Assembly (NCBI RefSeq): GCF_020184175.1
Contig: NC_065531.1
Coordinates: 8,143,213 to 8,207,212 of the forward strand
DNA length: 64,000 nucleotides
Reading direction: 5' to 3'
Source: Aphis gossypii
Lineage: Eukaryota; Arthropoda; Insecta; Hemiptera; Aphididae
The notes beneath the pieces are model-generated. The model worked only from the letters and a program-made list of their open reading frames with translations. It ran no database searches and was not told the DNA's origin. Positions 30,501-42,267 of the stretch are shown here, piece by piece. Made by a program: the position numbers and the translations under genes. Each line of letters starts with the position of its first letter. The stretch's first letter is position 1.

Positions 30501-33500
30501 ACAATTAACATAAATCTATAACTGATTATAATCTTACATATAATTTTCATTTTAAACGCATCAGAATTAAAATACCTTTCAAGTATATTTGTCTAGATTC
30601 TAACTTAATTAGTTTTGTATTAATTTTTAAATAGTGAATTAGTATACTCGTAAAAGTTTCATGTAGCCCTTTAATTGGTCGAAAATCGAATATAGATGTT
30701 TGTTTTTGATTTTCTCAACAGTTTTTAAAGTCTACCCAACAGTCTATCACCGTAATATAATATAAATTATTATGTGCTTGAACATTAATAAATGTAATAT
30801 CTGAAAATGCAAAAATGGAAAGGGTAATAAATATGCATTTGATACATCTCCTCAAAATATTAATAACATTCGATTCTCCAGTCCACAGAAAAATAACTTT
30901 AAAATAAGCCTACTAAATGTAAAACTTTTTTAGACCGACCCGTACACTTCAATTCACACGCTAAAGTAAATAATATGTAAATTGTTTCGTTCTGCTTCTC
31001 CTGTGTAGGATTTGTCGTGGAATTTGTATCGATGCCAGTGACGGGTGGATTTACATCGGCTGCGGCTATTATTATGGCATCGTCGCAATTGAAAGGACTT
31101 TTTGGCATTTCTTTTGACGCCAAAAACTGTATGGAAATGTGGATAAAGTTTATTGAAAATATTGAACATTTTCGAGTAGCAGACACCGCTATGGGACTTA
31201 TATGTATATTCGTGCTGATAGGATTGAAGGTGAGTATACTTTAGACACATAGTGCAAGTCAAACATCAGAATAAAGACCACGCCTCGTTTGTAGAGCTTA
31301 AAAACCATAAAAGTCAATGCTAAAGGAATGAAAGCAAAATCATATTCTGTATTATTGTTTTTATTGACCACCGGAAGCAATGTTCTCGTAGTCATCGTAT
31401 CGTCGATAATCGCATATTTTTCAATTAGACAAGGCCAGTCACCATTAGTGTTAACAGGTACGTATTACATTGCATAAACAATACTCAACTAAATTCTCGT
31501 TATAAACAAAATATATTTATATCATTGTGCATCGTTTCTTATTTATTTAGGTAATATAGCTAGTGGTATACCACAATTTCGGTTTCCGTTTTCGGACTAT
31601 GAAGACGAAGACGAAAAGTTCACATTTTTCGAAGGACTGTCCAGATTATGGCCCGGTGCAATAGTCGTTCCGTTGGTGTCAATTTTAAGCACAGTGTCAG
31701 TCGCTAAAGCATTCAGTAAGTAATCAGATTTTCAATATCTAGTATCAGTGCCTAATTTTATATATTGTGTTAGGGAAATCCTAATAGCAATGTGAATGTA
31801 CCTATGTTAAATTTTTCTTATTGTGTTGTCATTTATTATGCCATACAAAAATATTTTTGTACTTACTGGTCAGTGGCTACTTGGGTATCGTCACATTTAC
31901 GTGTCACTCACGCCACTAACTCTACTTTACTGCAGCACTACATCGGGTGATCCATTTTACACAAATTTTATGTCATGTCAAGTTTAATAATGTCTAAGAT
32001 ATCAAACTACACGTCTTGTTTGCTTACTAAGACGAAATTATACGATAATATTAAATGATAATAAAATGTAAATTATTCAAAGGCTGATTTAAAATGTGTT
32101 AACCTGACTTGCAGTGTATCTAACGTTTAATGAACCATAAATAATGATCAAAATCGTCTGTTGTGAATAAAAACTGATATTTCATATCATATTGACAAAT
32201 GTATCATTAGCTAATAATTATATAAAAATAATTCAACCGTTTTTTTTTTTTGTAGGTGGTGGAAAAGTCGTTGATGCATCACAAGAGATGATAGCGTTAG
32301 GTTTCTGTAATATTTTCAGCTCATTTATGGGATCTATGCCAGTTGCGGGAAGTATGACCAGGTCTGCTCTTAACCATACTACCGGTGTCCGTACAACGTT
32401 CAGTTCAATATTTACTAGTAAATAACCAATTAAGTAGTACGTTTTAACCAAATTTTAACTTTTTAAAAACCAATTTATAGCTATACTGGGTATGCTGTCG
32501 TTATTATTCTTGACACCACTTCTCTATTACATACCCAAGTCTAGTTTGTCCGCTGTACTTATATGTGCGGTTACTTCAATGTTTCGATATGACATGATGA
32601 TTTCGTTATGGAAAACCAATAGTAAGTTACCGTTCATTTTTATGTTATCTGCAACATAATAATACGATTGACGCAATTACACAGTTAACTTATAAGACGT
32701 ATAATAATTTTTAATGTTATTAATATTATATGACTAGTAATATTATGTCTTGTCTATCACCTGAATATCCAGTCATAAGTTTATAATTTAACAATAAATC
32801 CATTCAAATTATTTAGATTTAAAGGTATTATAATTTGTATTATTAATTTAGCCAACAGTCTGAATAATTAATTGTTAAGACTAAAACTAAAATCACTATG
32901 TGTATAGAATTAAATATACGGTCCAATATGTATTATCTAACGTATTAATTAAATTTTTATTTATTTTTTTATATATCTACTCGCATGTATATATATAATT
33001 ACCTACTTCAAATTATACTCAAATCAATATTATTAAAAACATATATATATATATATTTTAATATATAGGTATAATTACTTCATTTTGATGTAGAAAATGA
33101 TTTTAAAAAATATTTCTCTTTTAAACATTTTTGCAACAATAACAGTTTGATATCGGAATTTTATTATACAATATTTGAAATATAATTTAACAAATCGTAG
33201 TTATGTAAAATGTTTTAAATATTATTACGTATACTTCAAACTACAGTACCTATTGTTAGTATTGTTAATTGCATTATATTATATCATAGTAAAACCATAT
33301 ATTTGTTCTTTTATTTGTTAATTTCGCGAACTTTAAAATTCTATGTAATTTTAATAATATCATCACGATTTTAAGGACTTTAATTAATTCATCTTTAAAC
33401 TTTAAGCAAAGAATAAAATGTGTACCTAACCTATTTTATGTTGATCAAAAGTTAAAAATAATGTTGTTTATTATTAATGTATTAACTTTTCTCAATTTTA

Positions 33501-36500
33501 TAATATTAAGTACCTAATTATTATATTTTATTCAATACATAACTATTATAACTTATTATTTTTCAACGTAAGTTTAGGTTGTATGCTTTTAATACATACA
33601 CATAAAATAGGTAGGTTAATAGCAATAAACGAGTAAAATATTGAATTTAAAAATTACATACATACGTAAATATGTACAATATTATTTTTTTTTTGTATTA
33701 GTATACTTCTTAAATATTTCGATTACAATAGGTATCTTCATCATATCATAAGTTTGTTTTTATGTGAATTATTACGAGGAAATAATAGTATTCCTTCCTC
33801 TCCTTTATATGCCTCTATAATTGAATTTGGTAAAATTTTGATCTTTAGATAGATGGCCACGAGGATATATAATTATGTCCTCCGAAATTTAAATTTATTT
33901 TTTTCTCCGGTTATTGATATTGTATGCCGAAACACAATACGTATTGTACATATATTATTATATTATAATAAGTACGTCACTAGTACTTGTAATAGGACGC
34001 TTTATATACTGTCCGCTTATAATAACAAATGTATAAATTCAAATATATTTTAAAACGGAACAATGTTAACAATGCTAACAACACACATTAAGACTTAAAT
34101 TATATTATCTAATACGTTGGGTTCAAATTACACAGGACGTGATCTAATACCATTTGCCACCGCGTTTGTCGCATGTTTGATATTCGATGTGGAACTGGGA
34201 CTTTTGTTCGGCATCTGTGTTGACTTGCTGTGCGTGCTCTATCGCAGTGCCAGACCATCAATTTCTATCGAAAAAGAAACTGTGAGTAAACTTAATACAT
34301 AGATTTTTTACGCTTCTATCGCAAATCATTTTAGATTTTATCAATCCTCAAATTCGCGAGTTCTTTTTAATAATATTGTTATTATTTATTTCTATTTATT
34401 TTTTTTTTTTTTTAAGTAATTCGCTAAAAGAGTAAAAAATCCTGGTTCGATACTCTAACAGTTAAAGTCAAAAATTAAATATTTTATATATTTATTAAAA
34501 CTTAAATGTATAAACAATTTATTTTTTAAGTTAAATAGATAAAATAAATTCATTATTGATTAATAGTTAAATAAACAATATTTTTTTTTTATCAATTAAC
34601 AGAATAATAAAATATTAATAATCATGATATTACTTTAGTTTATAACTTATTTTTAATTTCCAGACAAATAATAATTCTAAACTATAATTAAAAATCTAAT
34701 AATGTTTTTTTAGAAAAAAACAAATTATATTATTTGGAATAGAACCGATTTTTTTTATACTTGTTCTTGTAGGTATACAATTTTATACTGTACATAATTT
34801 AACAATAATATCTAACAAGAATTTTTCAGCTATACAAACGAAACTTTGTTATAACATTATATTATTATATTATTGTATGCCCACATGATTTGAACAGTGA
34901 ACTATATTCTTTTTTTTTTTTAGAACTCGGGTTACGTAAAATGGGTGGTTAGACCCAGCAGCGGTCTTCTATTTCCTGCTGTGGACTACATGCGACAGAG
35001 GGTTATTGCCGAGATGTCATCTTTGGAATGCTCGAACAAACCGAATCTCATAGTCGTAGACTGCGTGCATTTTGACAAGACCGATTTCACGGCTGCCCAA
35101 GTACGTGCACTTACTCTATCTTCTGTATAATATTATTATAATACAATCATTGTAATTAGTTTTTTTCTAACCATTTTGATAACGCAACCGAACTATTATT
35201 ATGGTGTCCCTCCTCTTGTCAGACGACCTATAAAAAAAATTATAGTTAAATTACTTTATTGTGCAGGAATATTGGTTCTAGTATAATAAATTATAATATA
35301 ATAGAGTTAAATCTTTTATTTTTATAATTTACTTGCGAGAAATCAAAAAAAAAAATCACTACCCATAATACCTAGTTGGAAATCATAAGTATAATAAAAT
35401 AATATTATATAACGTGATTTATGTTATGTATATACCCATTATACCCATTGAATTGTAATATCTGATTATTTATTTTTCAGGGAATCAAATCTTTAATAAA
35501 TGAACTAAAATCCGAATCATGTCAACTCGAATTGATGAACGCCAAAGAATGTGTAGCAGCTATATTAGAAGCTACGCTAAACGTTAAAATCTTATCAATG
35601 GTCCCACTACAAGATTCTGTCAAGAAATTTAATTTTAGTATGTACAGATAATAATATAACTATACAATATATTCCGTAGCCATTTGTTAGCAAAATCGGC
35701 AGTTTCATTAAAACCGAGTTTTTATACTTTGTAAAATATTAAAAAAACCTATGAAGTATTCACTTTTTTGTGAAAATGTTCAAATTTTACATCATATAAT
35801 TTTTTGTTGAATTATTTATCTACTTTTCATTACCACTGGTTTATTATTTTTCATTAAATCACTGACATTTTGTCTTTTATGAGTATTTTTGGAAATCATA
35901 ATATAGGTATATTAAATTACATAATATATAGATAAAAAATTAAACATTGTTATTTTATTACCATATAATTACATTTACAACATTATCTTTACAGCAGTTT
36001 ATAATAATATATCATTATTGGAGGCAGAATTGGTTATCTCATATTATAACATACATTCAAAAATAATGAGTGTTTAAATTTTTAAGAAACCAAAGAATTA
36101 CTTTAGTTCTCGTACCTATTTAAGTGAAAATATAACAAAATAACTATGTTTCAATTAAAATTAAATTATATTCATAAAATCTTACAGCAATAATAAAATG
36201 TGAGTTCAAATAATAACAAATAACAAATAATAAAAATATTTTACCGTACAAAATTAGTTTTATAAAACAAATTCATACCACATAATGTAGGTATTGAATT
36301 ATGTAATTTTAATTTTATGAAAAATCAACCACCACCTATTATATATTCTTTATACAACATTTAAAAAATTAAAACTTGTTTATACAAAATATATTACATA
36401 TTCGTAGATAAAGACATTTAGTTTTATAGGTCATAACTTATTATATGCAATATACTCATTGTTTATTTTTATTTTTAAATAAAGTTGTATCGTTTTATAT

Positions 36501-36825
36501 AAATATAACTTACTTTATTATACTATAAAAGAAATTACTTATAACAAACTATTAGACTAATAAAAAACGAAGGATTTATTTTTATAGTTAGAAGTAGTTA
36601 GTTAAAATAAGTGGTAAAATTTTAAAAAACTTGAGCCTGTATTAAAACGACGAAACCCTTAACTTTTTCTTGATTAAAGGATTTATAATAAATATATAAA
36701 TTATTTCATGTATTTTTAATTATTTATTTGTTCTTATTTCTACAGTTCAACCTGATCTCAATGGAATTGAATCGATGACATTACACGAGATGAAAATGAA
36801 AAATATCTGTGAACGCAAAACGTAA
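26950..36825 (+). CDS. SLC26A11-like sulfate/anion transporter (SulP-STAS), 11 coding exons, complete
   Basis: Exons 26950-27138, 29723-29918, 31009-31229, 31295-31457, 31551-31715, 32256-32417, 32481-32621, 34136-34281, 34924-35100, 35481-35637 and 36746-36825 have GT/AG borders and join in frame to 1797 nt, 598 residues plus stop, close to human SLC26A11 at 606. Family motifs in order: LTLMPQSIAYASLAGL (residues 46-60), the sulfate-transporter signature FGLYAACFGSVMY...ITIGP (64-89), GGFTSAAA (141-148), GNIASGIPQF (257-266), GGKVVDASQEMIALG (313-327), PVAGSMTRSALN, then a cytosolic STAS domain from about 462 (IVVDCVHFDKTDFTAAQ). The family is known for electroneutral or uncoupled transport of sulfate and other anions across plasma or lysosomal membranes. 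Position 303 is Ser where the usual LESIAxAK motif has Glu, which may alter coupling (inference). Introns 3, 4 and 6 are only 65, 93 and 63 bases; intron 1 is 2.6 kb and holds a MITE. Confidence 0.93.
27487..27534. repeat. TA/TG compound microsatellite
   Basis: A TA-rich run passes into about ten TG units. It abuts, and partly overlaps, the left end of the MITE in intron 1 of the transporter gene. Confidence 0.85.
27533..28193. mobile_element. MITE in intron 1 of the SLC26-type gene
   Basis: GTTACCGGAAAAGATGA at 27533-27549 is exactly inverted at 28177-28193. Outside both copies lie TG/TA runs (TATGTG type), so the true inverted repeat may include a short TG tract that later expanded on the left. 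There is no open frame inside. Near the right end there are several near copies of CATCAATGACTA/CATTGACTA (28091-28170), subterminal repeats typical of non-autonomous DNA transposons. Superfamily not assigned. Confidence 0.6.
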
Positions 36826-36991
36826 TTGTTTCTTTTATTATGTAATTTTACTTTTGTATACTATATTTTATAAACTTGTAAGTAACTATTTAATTTTTTT
36901 TACTATTTTACCTATTGTTGATTATATAATATTTATATACCGAAGAATATTTATAAATAATGTATATTATTATAAAATATTGTGAAAAACT

Positions 36992-36997
36992 AATAAA
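36992..36997 (+). terminator. Poly(A) signal of the SLC26-type gene
   Basis: A canonical AATAAA lies 167 bases past the stop codon and is followed by a T-rich run, fitting a short 3' untranslated region. Confidence 0.5.
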
Positions 36998-37889
36998 TGT
37001 TTTATTATTATTTTAATGTTTTAATAGAATTAGTATTAATAATGATAAAAGTCATATTTAAACTATACGGACATTATTTTATTTCTTAAACTTTAATGGT
37101 GCCTGTAAAATGTTAAAAATATGAAATATAAAACGTAAATAAACTATAAAACGCACTCATAAATCATAAAAAAAATGTTTTATTTAGTATTCATTATCTT
37201 TTTAGAATAATTTTAAAAATTCAACCTGACTTGAAAAGCATTTAGTTTATTTTATTTTATCATAGAAAATATATATTTTAAAATATGTTTAAAAATAAGT
37301 TTCTATAAAAATTTATTTTATAACTTATATATATTTATAAATGTATTACTTCCTTAACAGTTTTATTAAAATTTGTTATAAGTATACAATTTAAAAAAAA
37401 AAAACCATAATCTATGACATAGAAAGTAATGATTTTAATTTGCATATAAAAATTATGTTTTCTTTTGCAAATTTATTTAATTTATTTATTTATTTAGATC
37501 AATTTTAAAACTTTTAAAACCAAATTCATTAATTAAACAATTATGAATTCATCCTTTGAAGTCTGTTAGTTTTTATTAAATACTTAAGAAAAATGGTTTA
37601 TTTAAAAAAAAATTGAATATTTTTAAATGGAGAAACATTTAAACGTATTAAACACATCATTACATAATATATTATATTCTAATCTAAAATGCCAATATTA
37701 AATGTATTATGATATATTAATTAATAAATTATTACCTACATCTCGTTGCTCGAAAACTTGATTGATTGCTTCATACAGTTCAATAAAACTACGAGTATTT
37801 TAACCATCCATTATTCTAAAATAAATAACTTTGAATTATTTTTTGATGCTTTGATCACGTATGACTTAAAACAATTAAAACGTCACAGA

Positions 37890-38049
37890 CATAGGCGCCC
37901 GCAAGGGGGAGGGCAAGCTGGGGCATTTGCCCCCCCCCTGGCTTTTCAAAAATATGTTTTAAATTGAATGTTTACAGATAAATTACTATTTATTACATAA
38001 CAAATCTTAACATTGCCCCCTCCTAAAAAAAATTCTGCGGGCGCCTATG
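37890..38049. mobile_element. hAT-type MITE, 160 bp, with 8-bp target duplication
   Basis: The ends CATAGGCGCCCGCA and TGCGGGCGCCTATG are perfect inverted repeats. Both sides carry the same eight bases, GTCACAGA (37882-37889 and 38050-38057). Eight-base duplications are the mark of the hAT superfamily. The interior has a C-rich run and no coding capacity. The exact target duplication suggests a relatively recent insertion. Confidence 0.85.
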
Positions 38050-38057
38050 GTCACAGA

Positions 38058-41000
38058 TGCTCATTAACAAAAAATTGATAAAATTGCAATCGACTTATTT
38101 TTTATAACTCTTGTAATAAAAATATAATACATGTAACATTATGTTACACTTTCAAAAATTAGGTGTAATAATTACAAATTTTATTTGATCATCGCTCTTA
38201 TTCATTTATATTTATATTCAGGATGGTTGCTATAATATTCCCCGAATTTTTATAAACTTAACTATTTCACGCTTTGGTTATTAGTCTCAATAATACAACA
38301 TAATATTTTTAAATTATAGTTTTAAAAAAATGCGGACAGCCCTTTCTTAGTCGGTAAAAAATTAAAATTTAAACGTTATTACGTTAATAATTGCTTTTGT
38401 ATTTGTTCTCGATAATCAACTTTAGTGAATAATTTAAAAATTATTATTAGTACAATTTATTAAAATTTTGTTATTTGTCAGTTTTTCACTGTGCTTTTTA
38501 AATAAAATTGATAATGGTAGTTATTTTTAAAAGTTCAGATAGACACATTTATTATTATTTATTTATATGATTTTTTTTGAAAAAATATGACAACTATTCG
38601 TATCATTAATTATTAAATAAAAACCAATATTAAAACTGTAAATAGATATGCACTGTAAGCATCATTTAATATTTTAATTACATAAATGCTGGACATAATT
38701 TATTCATTGAATATTAATATTACGAGTTTTCTCATTTTTTAACGATAAGACTACGAGAAAATATGTATGATAATATCCCTACCTTACTAGACCTTAAACT
38801 TTGACTTGTTAATACTGACGTGCCATTGATTATTCAACAGTTGCAGAACATAATGACTATCCGGCAAAAGAAATAGACACTATTTCTTTTAATATTTTGA
38901 ATAATCGATTCGACAATATTTTTTTTTATCGTGTTATATGAGTGGATATTTATTTTTCAAATATTATTATACTTAAAGAGTGACAACAATTAAAAGTGGT
39001 AACATTAAACAATTTCAGACTTTATATGGTAAGTCCATTGATTTTTTCTTTAATTTGAATCCTATTTATGATGTTCGACATTTTACAAATAAGATAAAAC
39101 AATTTAAACCGATATTTTTACCAAACAAATATTATTATAAAAATAAATAAAAAATGCTACATATTTACATCAATACATTTTTATTTTTTTAATTTAATAA
39201 TAAATAATCTATTTAAAAAATTATTGTATGATATAATATTATTTGCTATTAAAAGTAGTATACGAATATTTTAAAAACGAAAAAGTTTATCTATATTTTT
39301 ACTACAAGTAGGTAATACCGAAAACTGATAACAATATTGATAATATAATGATATTTAAATTGATAGTATTAATACGTAACATCTGCAAAATTTAAAATAT
39401 AATAATTTGATCAAATATAATAATATAATATTGCAAATATTGTTAATAACAACTTTTTTAAATATGATCAACTATAATAGGTATTGATGGCTTATAAAAA
39501 TATATCCACTCATTGTACAAATAGTTATTCACTTGACACTCAATTATTATTTCTAGAAAGTTGATATTCTACATTTACGATGGCGGATGATAGCAAACAC
39601 TCTTCTTTTTTTCTTTTATTATTTGTCAAGAATTCAATAATTATGATTATTATAGTTTAGTTTAAAATCTCTCGATATGTATTATATCGTACCCAACTAT
39701 ATATATATAAACATATGTAATATATACATATTACTTAGGTACTAACATTATTATTTATTGTGATATAAATACAATATTTATTTGTATCTATAATTAAAAT
39801 CATATTGAAACACCATCAGCTATAAATATTAATTTTCAGCCATTTCAGAACACAAATTATCTGGAATAAAGTATATTTAAAAGTATTCGAATACCCTTTT
39901 CACCCATTTATTCAATACAAAGTTTAAGTATTTTTTAAAACCAAGAGAATATAATTTAACACTAGAAATTAGAGAATTTAATTATTTTGGTTTTTTATAA
40001 TATGATCAGTTAGTAAAATAAAGATAAAAAATTTTGACATTTTTTTTTGATTTTGTAAGATAATCGTTTAATCTTTGTGTAACATGTATTAAATTTTTCT
40101 TTACAAACATTTTATGAATGTTAATTCATCTTATATTTATGATATTAATTGACAATGCACATTTATTCGTCATTCTCAAATGTTTTCTTTAAAATGTAAT
40201 AAAATACCTATCATATTTGATATTTTTTTTAATTAATAATTATACTTGATGTCTTATTTGATAATATGCTCTTAGAAACAGCTAAATTTTCAATAAATGT
40301 TCATCGTTTAATTACTAACCACTAATTACGGTCTTTGAAGATAATCAAATAACTATTAGATTAAAATCACTCGTTATATTCGAATTAATTTTTATTGCCT
40401 ATTAAATATAAAATTAAGGTGAGCGTTAATAAACAATAACAGCTCTAATGTAGAACATTTGATTATTATTGAATAAAAATAAAAATAATATAAATTAGTG
40501 AACATTAAAATATTTAGTAGTTAGTAAATGAAACCTATGATACGTACAATTCTATATCCAAGAATAATTTTATTGTTTGAAATGCTGAGCATCAGCGCCA
40601 ATACGAATACATTTTATTGTTAAAAATATCACGATATTGAATTTTAATTATTTTTAACTGTCAAAAACGGCACAAATATTTAAAAAATATAATACAATTT
40701 ACAATAGCTAAGAACAATAAATTTACGTCTAATCTTAAATAGGTTGATTATATTTTGTAATTATATACAGCTATAACGTACAATTTTTATAATAATATAC
40801 TAATATGTATACTGAGTATCTTATCAAATAACATTTATTATTTCAATACCTATAAAGTTATTGAAAATATTTTTTACATTATTTTCAATCAAAATAAAAC
40901 AACATTTTTGAAATATATATATATTTTAATATTTTTAATCGTCATTTTTAAAGTTTTTGCTTTGAATGACAAATGACAGTATACATTTTAATTTCTTATT

Positions 41001-41070
41001 CTTTACAGAATATATTTCAGATTAAAATTCAAATTCAAAAAAATAGTTAAAGATTTATAAGTATTTGAGA
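38058..41070. other. AT-rich stretch without a recognisable gene
   Basis: No open frame worth naming and no clear repeat boundary was found. It separates the transporter gene and its downstream MITE from the repeat-rich region. Confidence 0.5.
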
Positions 41071-41490
41071 GGACGTTGTACCCGCATATTGTGTTGTCTC
41101 AGTCTTACACACCTACGACATAGCAAATTTTCGTTCGCCAGTTTCAAAAGTATGCTGTTAGTTTTGATATTAGAGTGAATTGACCTATTATATAATTTAA
41201 AGGTAAGATTATTATCTAAGTCCCCACGTAGCCTTTTATTGATATTATTAATTTTAAGTAAGTAATGACCTCTTTGAAACTCTACATATTAAATGATCAT
41301 AAGTTACTTAAAAATAATAATATCAATAAAAGGCTACGTGGGGACTTAGATAATAATCTTACCTTTAAATTATATAATAGGCTAATTCACTCTAATATCA
41401 AAACGAACAACATACTTTTGAAACTGGCGAACGAAAATTTGCTATGTCATACGTGTGTAAGACGGACACAACACATGCGGGTACAACGTC
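41071..41490. repeat. 420-bp near-perfect hairpin with coding arms
   Basis: The left arm (41071-41270) is the near-exact reverse complement of the right arm (41296-41490), with about 25 bases between them. The plus-strand frame 41265-41510 (81 codons) covers the right arm. On the minus strand the left arm carries a matching open frame ending at the stop at 41055-41057. Both read INKRLRGDLDNNLTFKLYNR or nearly so, and end in a Cys-rich, basic tail (LLCHTCVRR versus LLCRRCVRL). The peptide is not recognised. It may be a fragment of a transposon protein duplicated head to head. As RNA it would fold into a long double strand. Confidence 0.75.
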
Positions 41491-42267
41491 TTCTTAAAGT
41501 TTACTCGTAATACCCTACAAAATATTAGTCTACTACTAACTCGACCAAAAATTTAAAATAAATACTCATTAACTCATAAACTACTCGTTCCAAATACTCC
41601 CAACAATATTCAGCTTCGGAAAATGAATTAAAAAATGTACCTATATTGTTATTCAAAAAAGTAAAAAAATAAATAATAAAAAATGTAATGATTAAAAATA
41701 TTAAAGAATATAATTTATTTTTTAAATATTATTTTATTTATTACTAAAAAATGCGTAAAAATAATATTTTAAAAAATGTTAATAGATTTTGAAATAATGA
41801 GTGTTGATCAATAAAAAAATCAACCTATATAACACAAATGTACTATCTTCGTACAGTAACTCGTTAATAAGAAATATAATTAATATTAGCTTATTGTCGT
41901 AATGTTACTTATACTTGACAATTATTCTTGTTTAATGTTTACTATTACATATATAATATCATAAAAACGTATCATCAGTATTTGTTATTCGTTTCTGACG
42001 AAAAGTTATAAATAATAATATGAAAAAATGTAGTTATAGGTACACAATTGTATAATAATAAATATTGATAATTATTAATTTTTATACTTAAATATCGGTA
42101 TCAATTTTTATATATCGATATCTGAAAAATAAGATCGATATCAATGATTTATTAAACACTAAATATAGTATCTCTTTTCTTGTTGATCGCCATGATAGGT
42201 ATTATTCATTCATTAACATAATTAAGAATAACCATTAGCCTCGTCCATCTTCAAGTTGCGTAGTATA

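Noticed and set aside
30899..31395. Three minus-strand open frames over transporter exons 3 and 4
   Set aside because: They are antisense shadows of exons that splice correctly and match the SLC26 family on the plus strand.
32233..32451. 72-codon minus-strand open frame
   Set aside because: Antisense shadow of transporter exon 6.
37746..37967. 73-codon frame ending in the hAT MITE
   Set aside because: It crosses the exact left border of a MITE and its target duplication, so it is not a gene.
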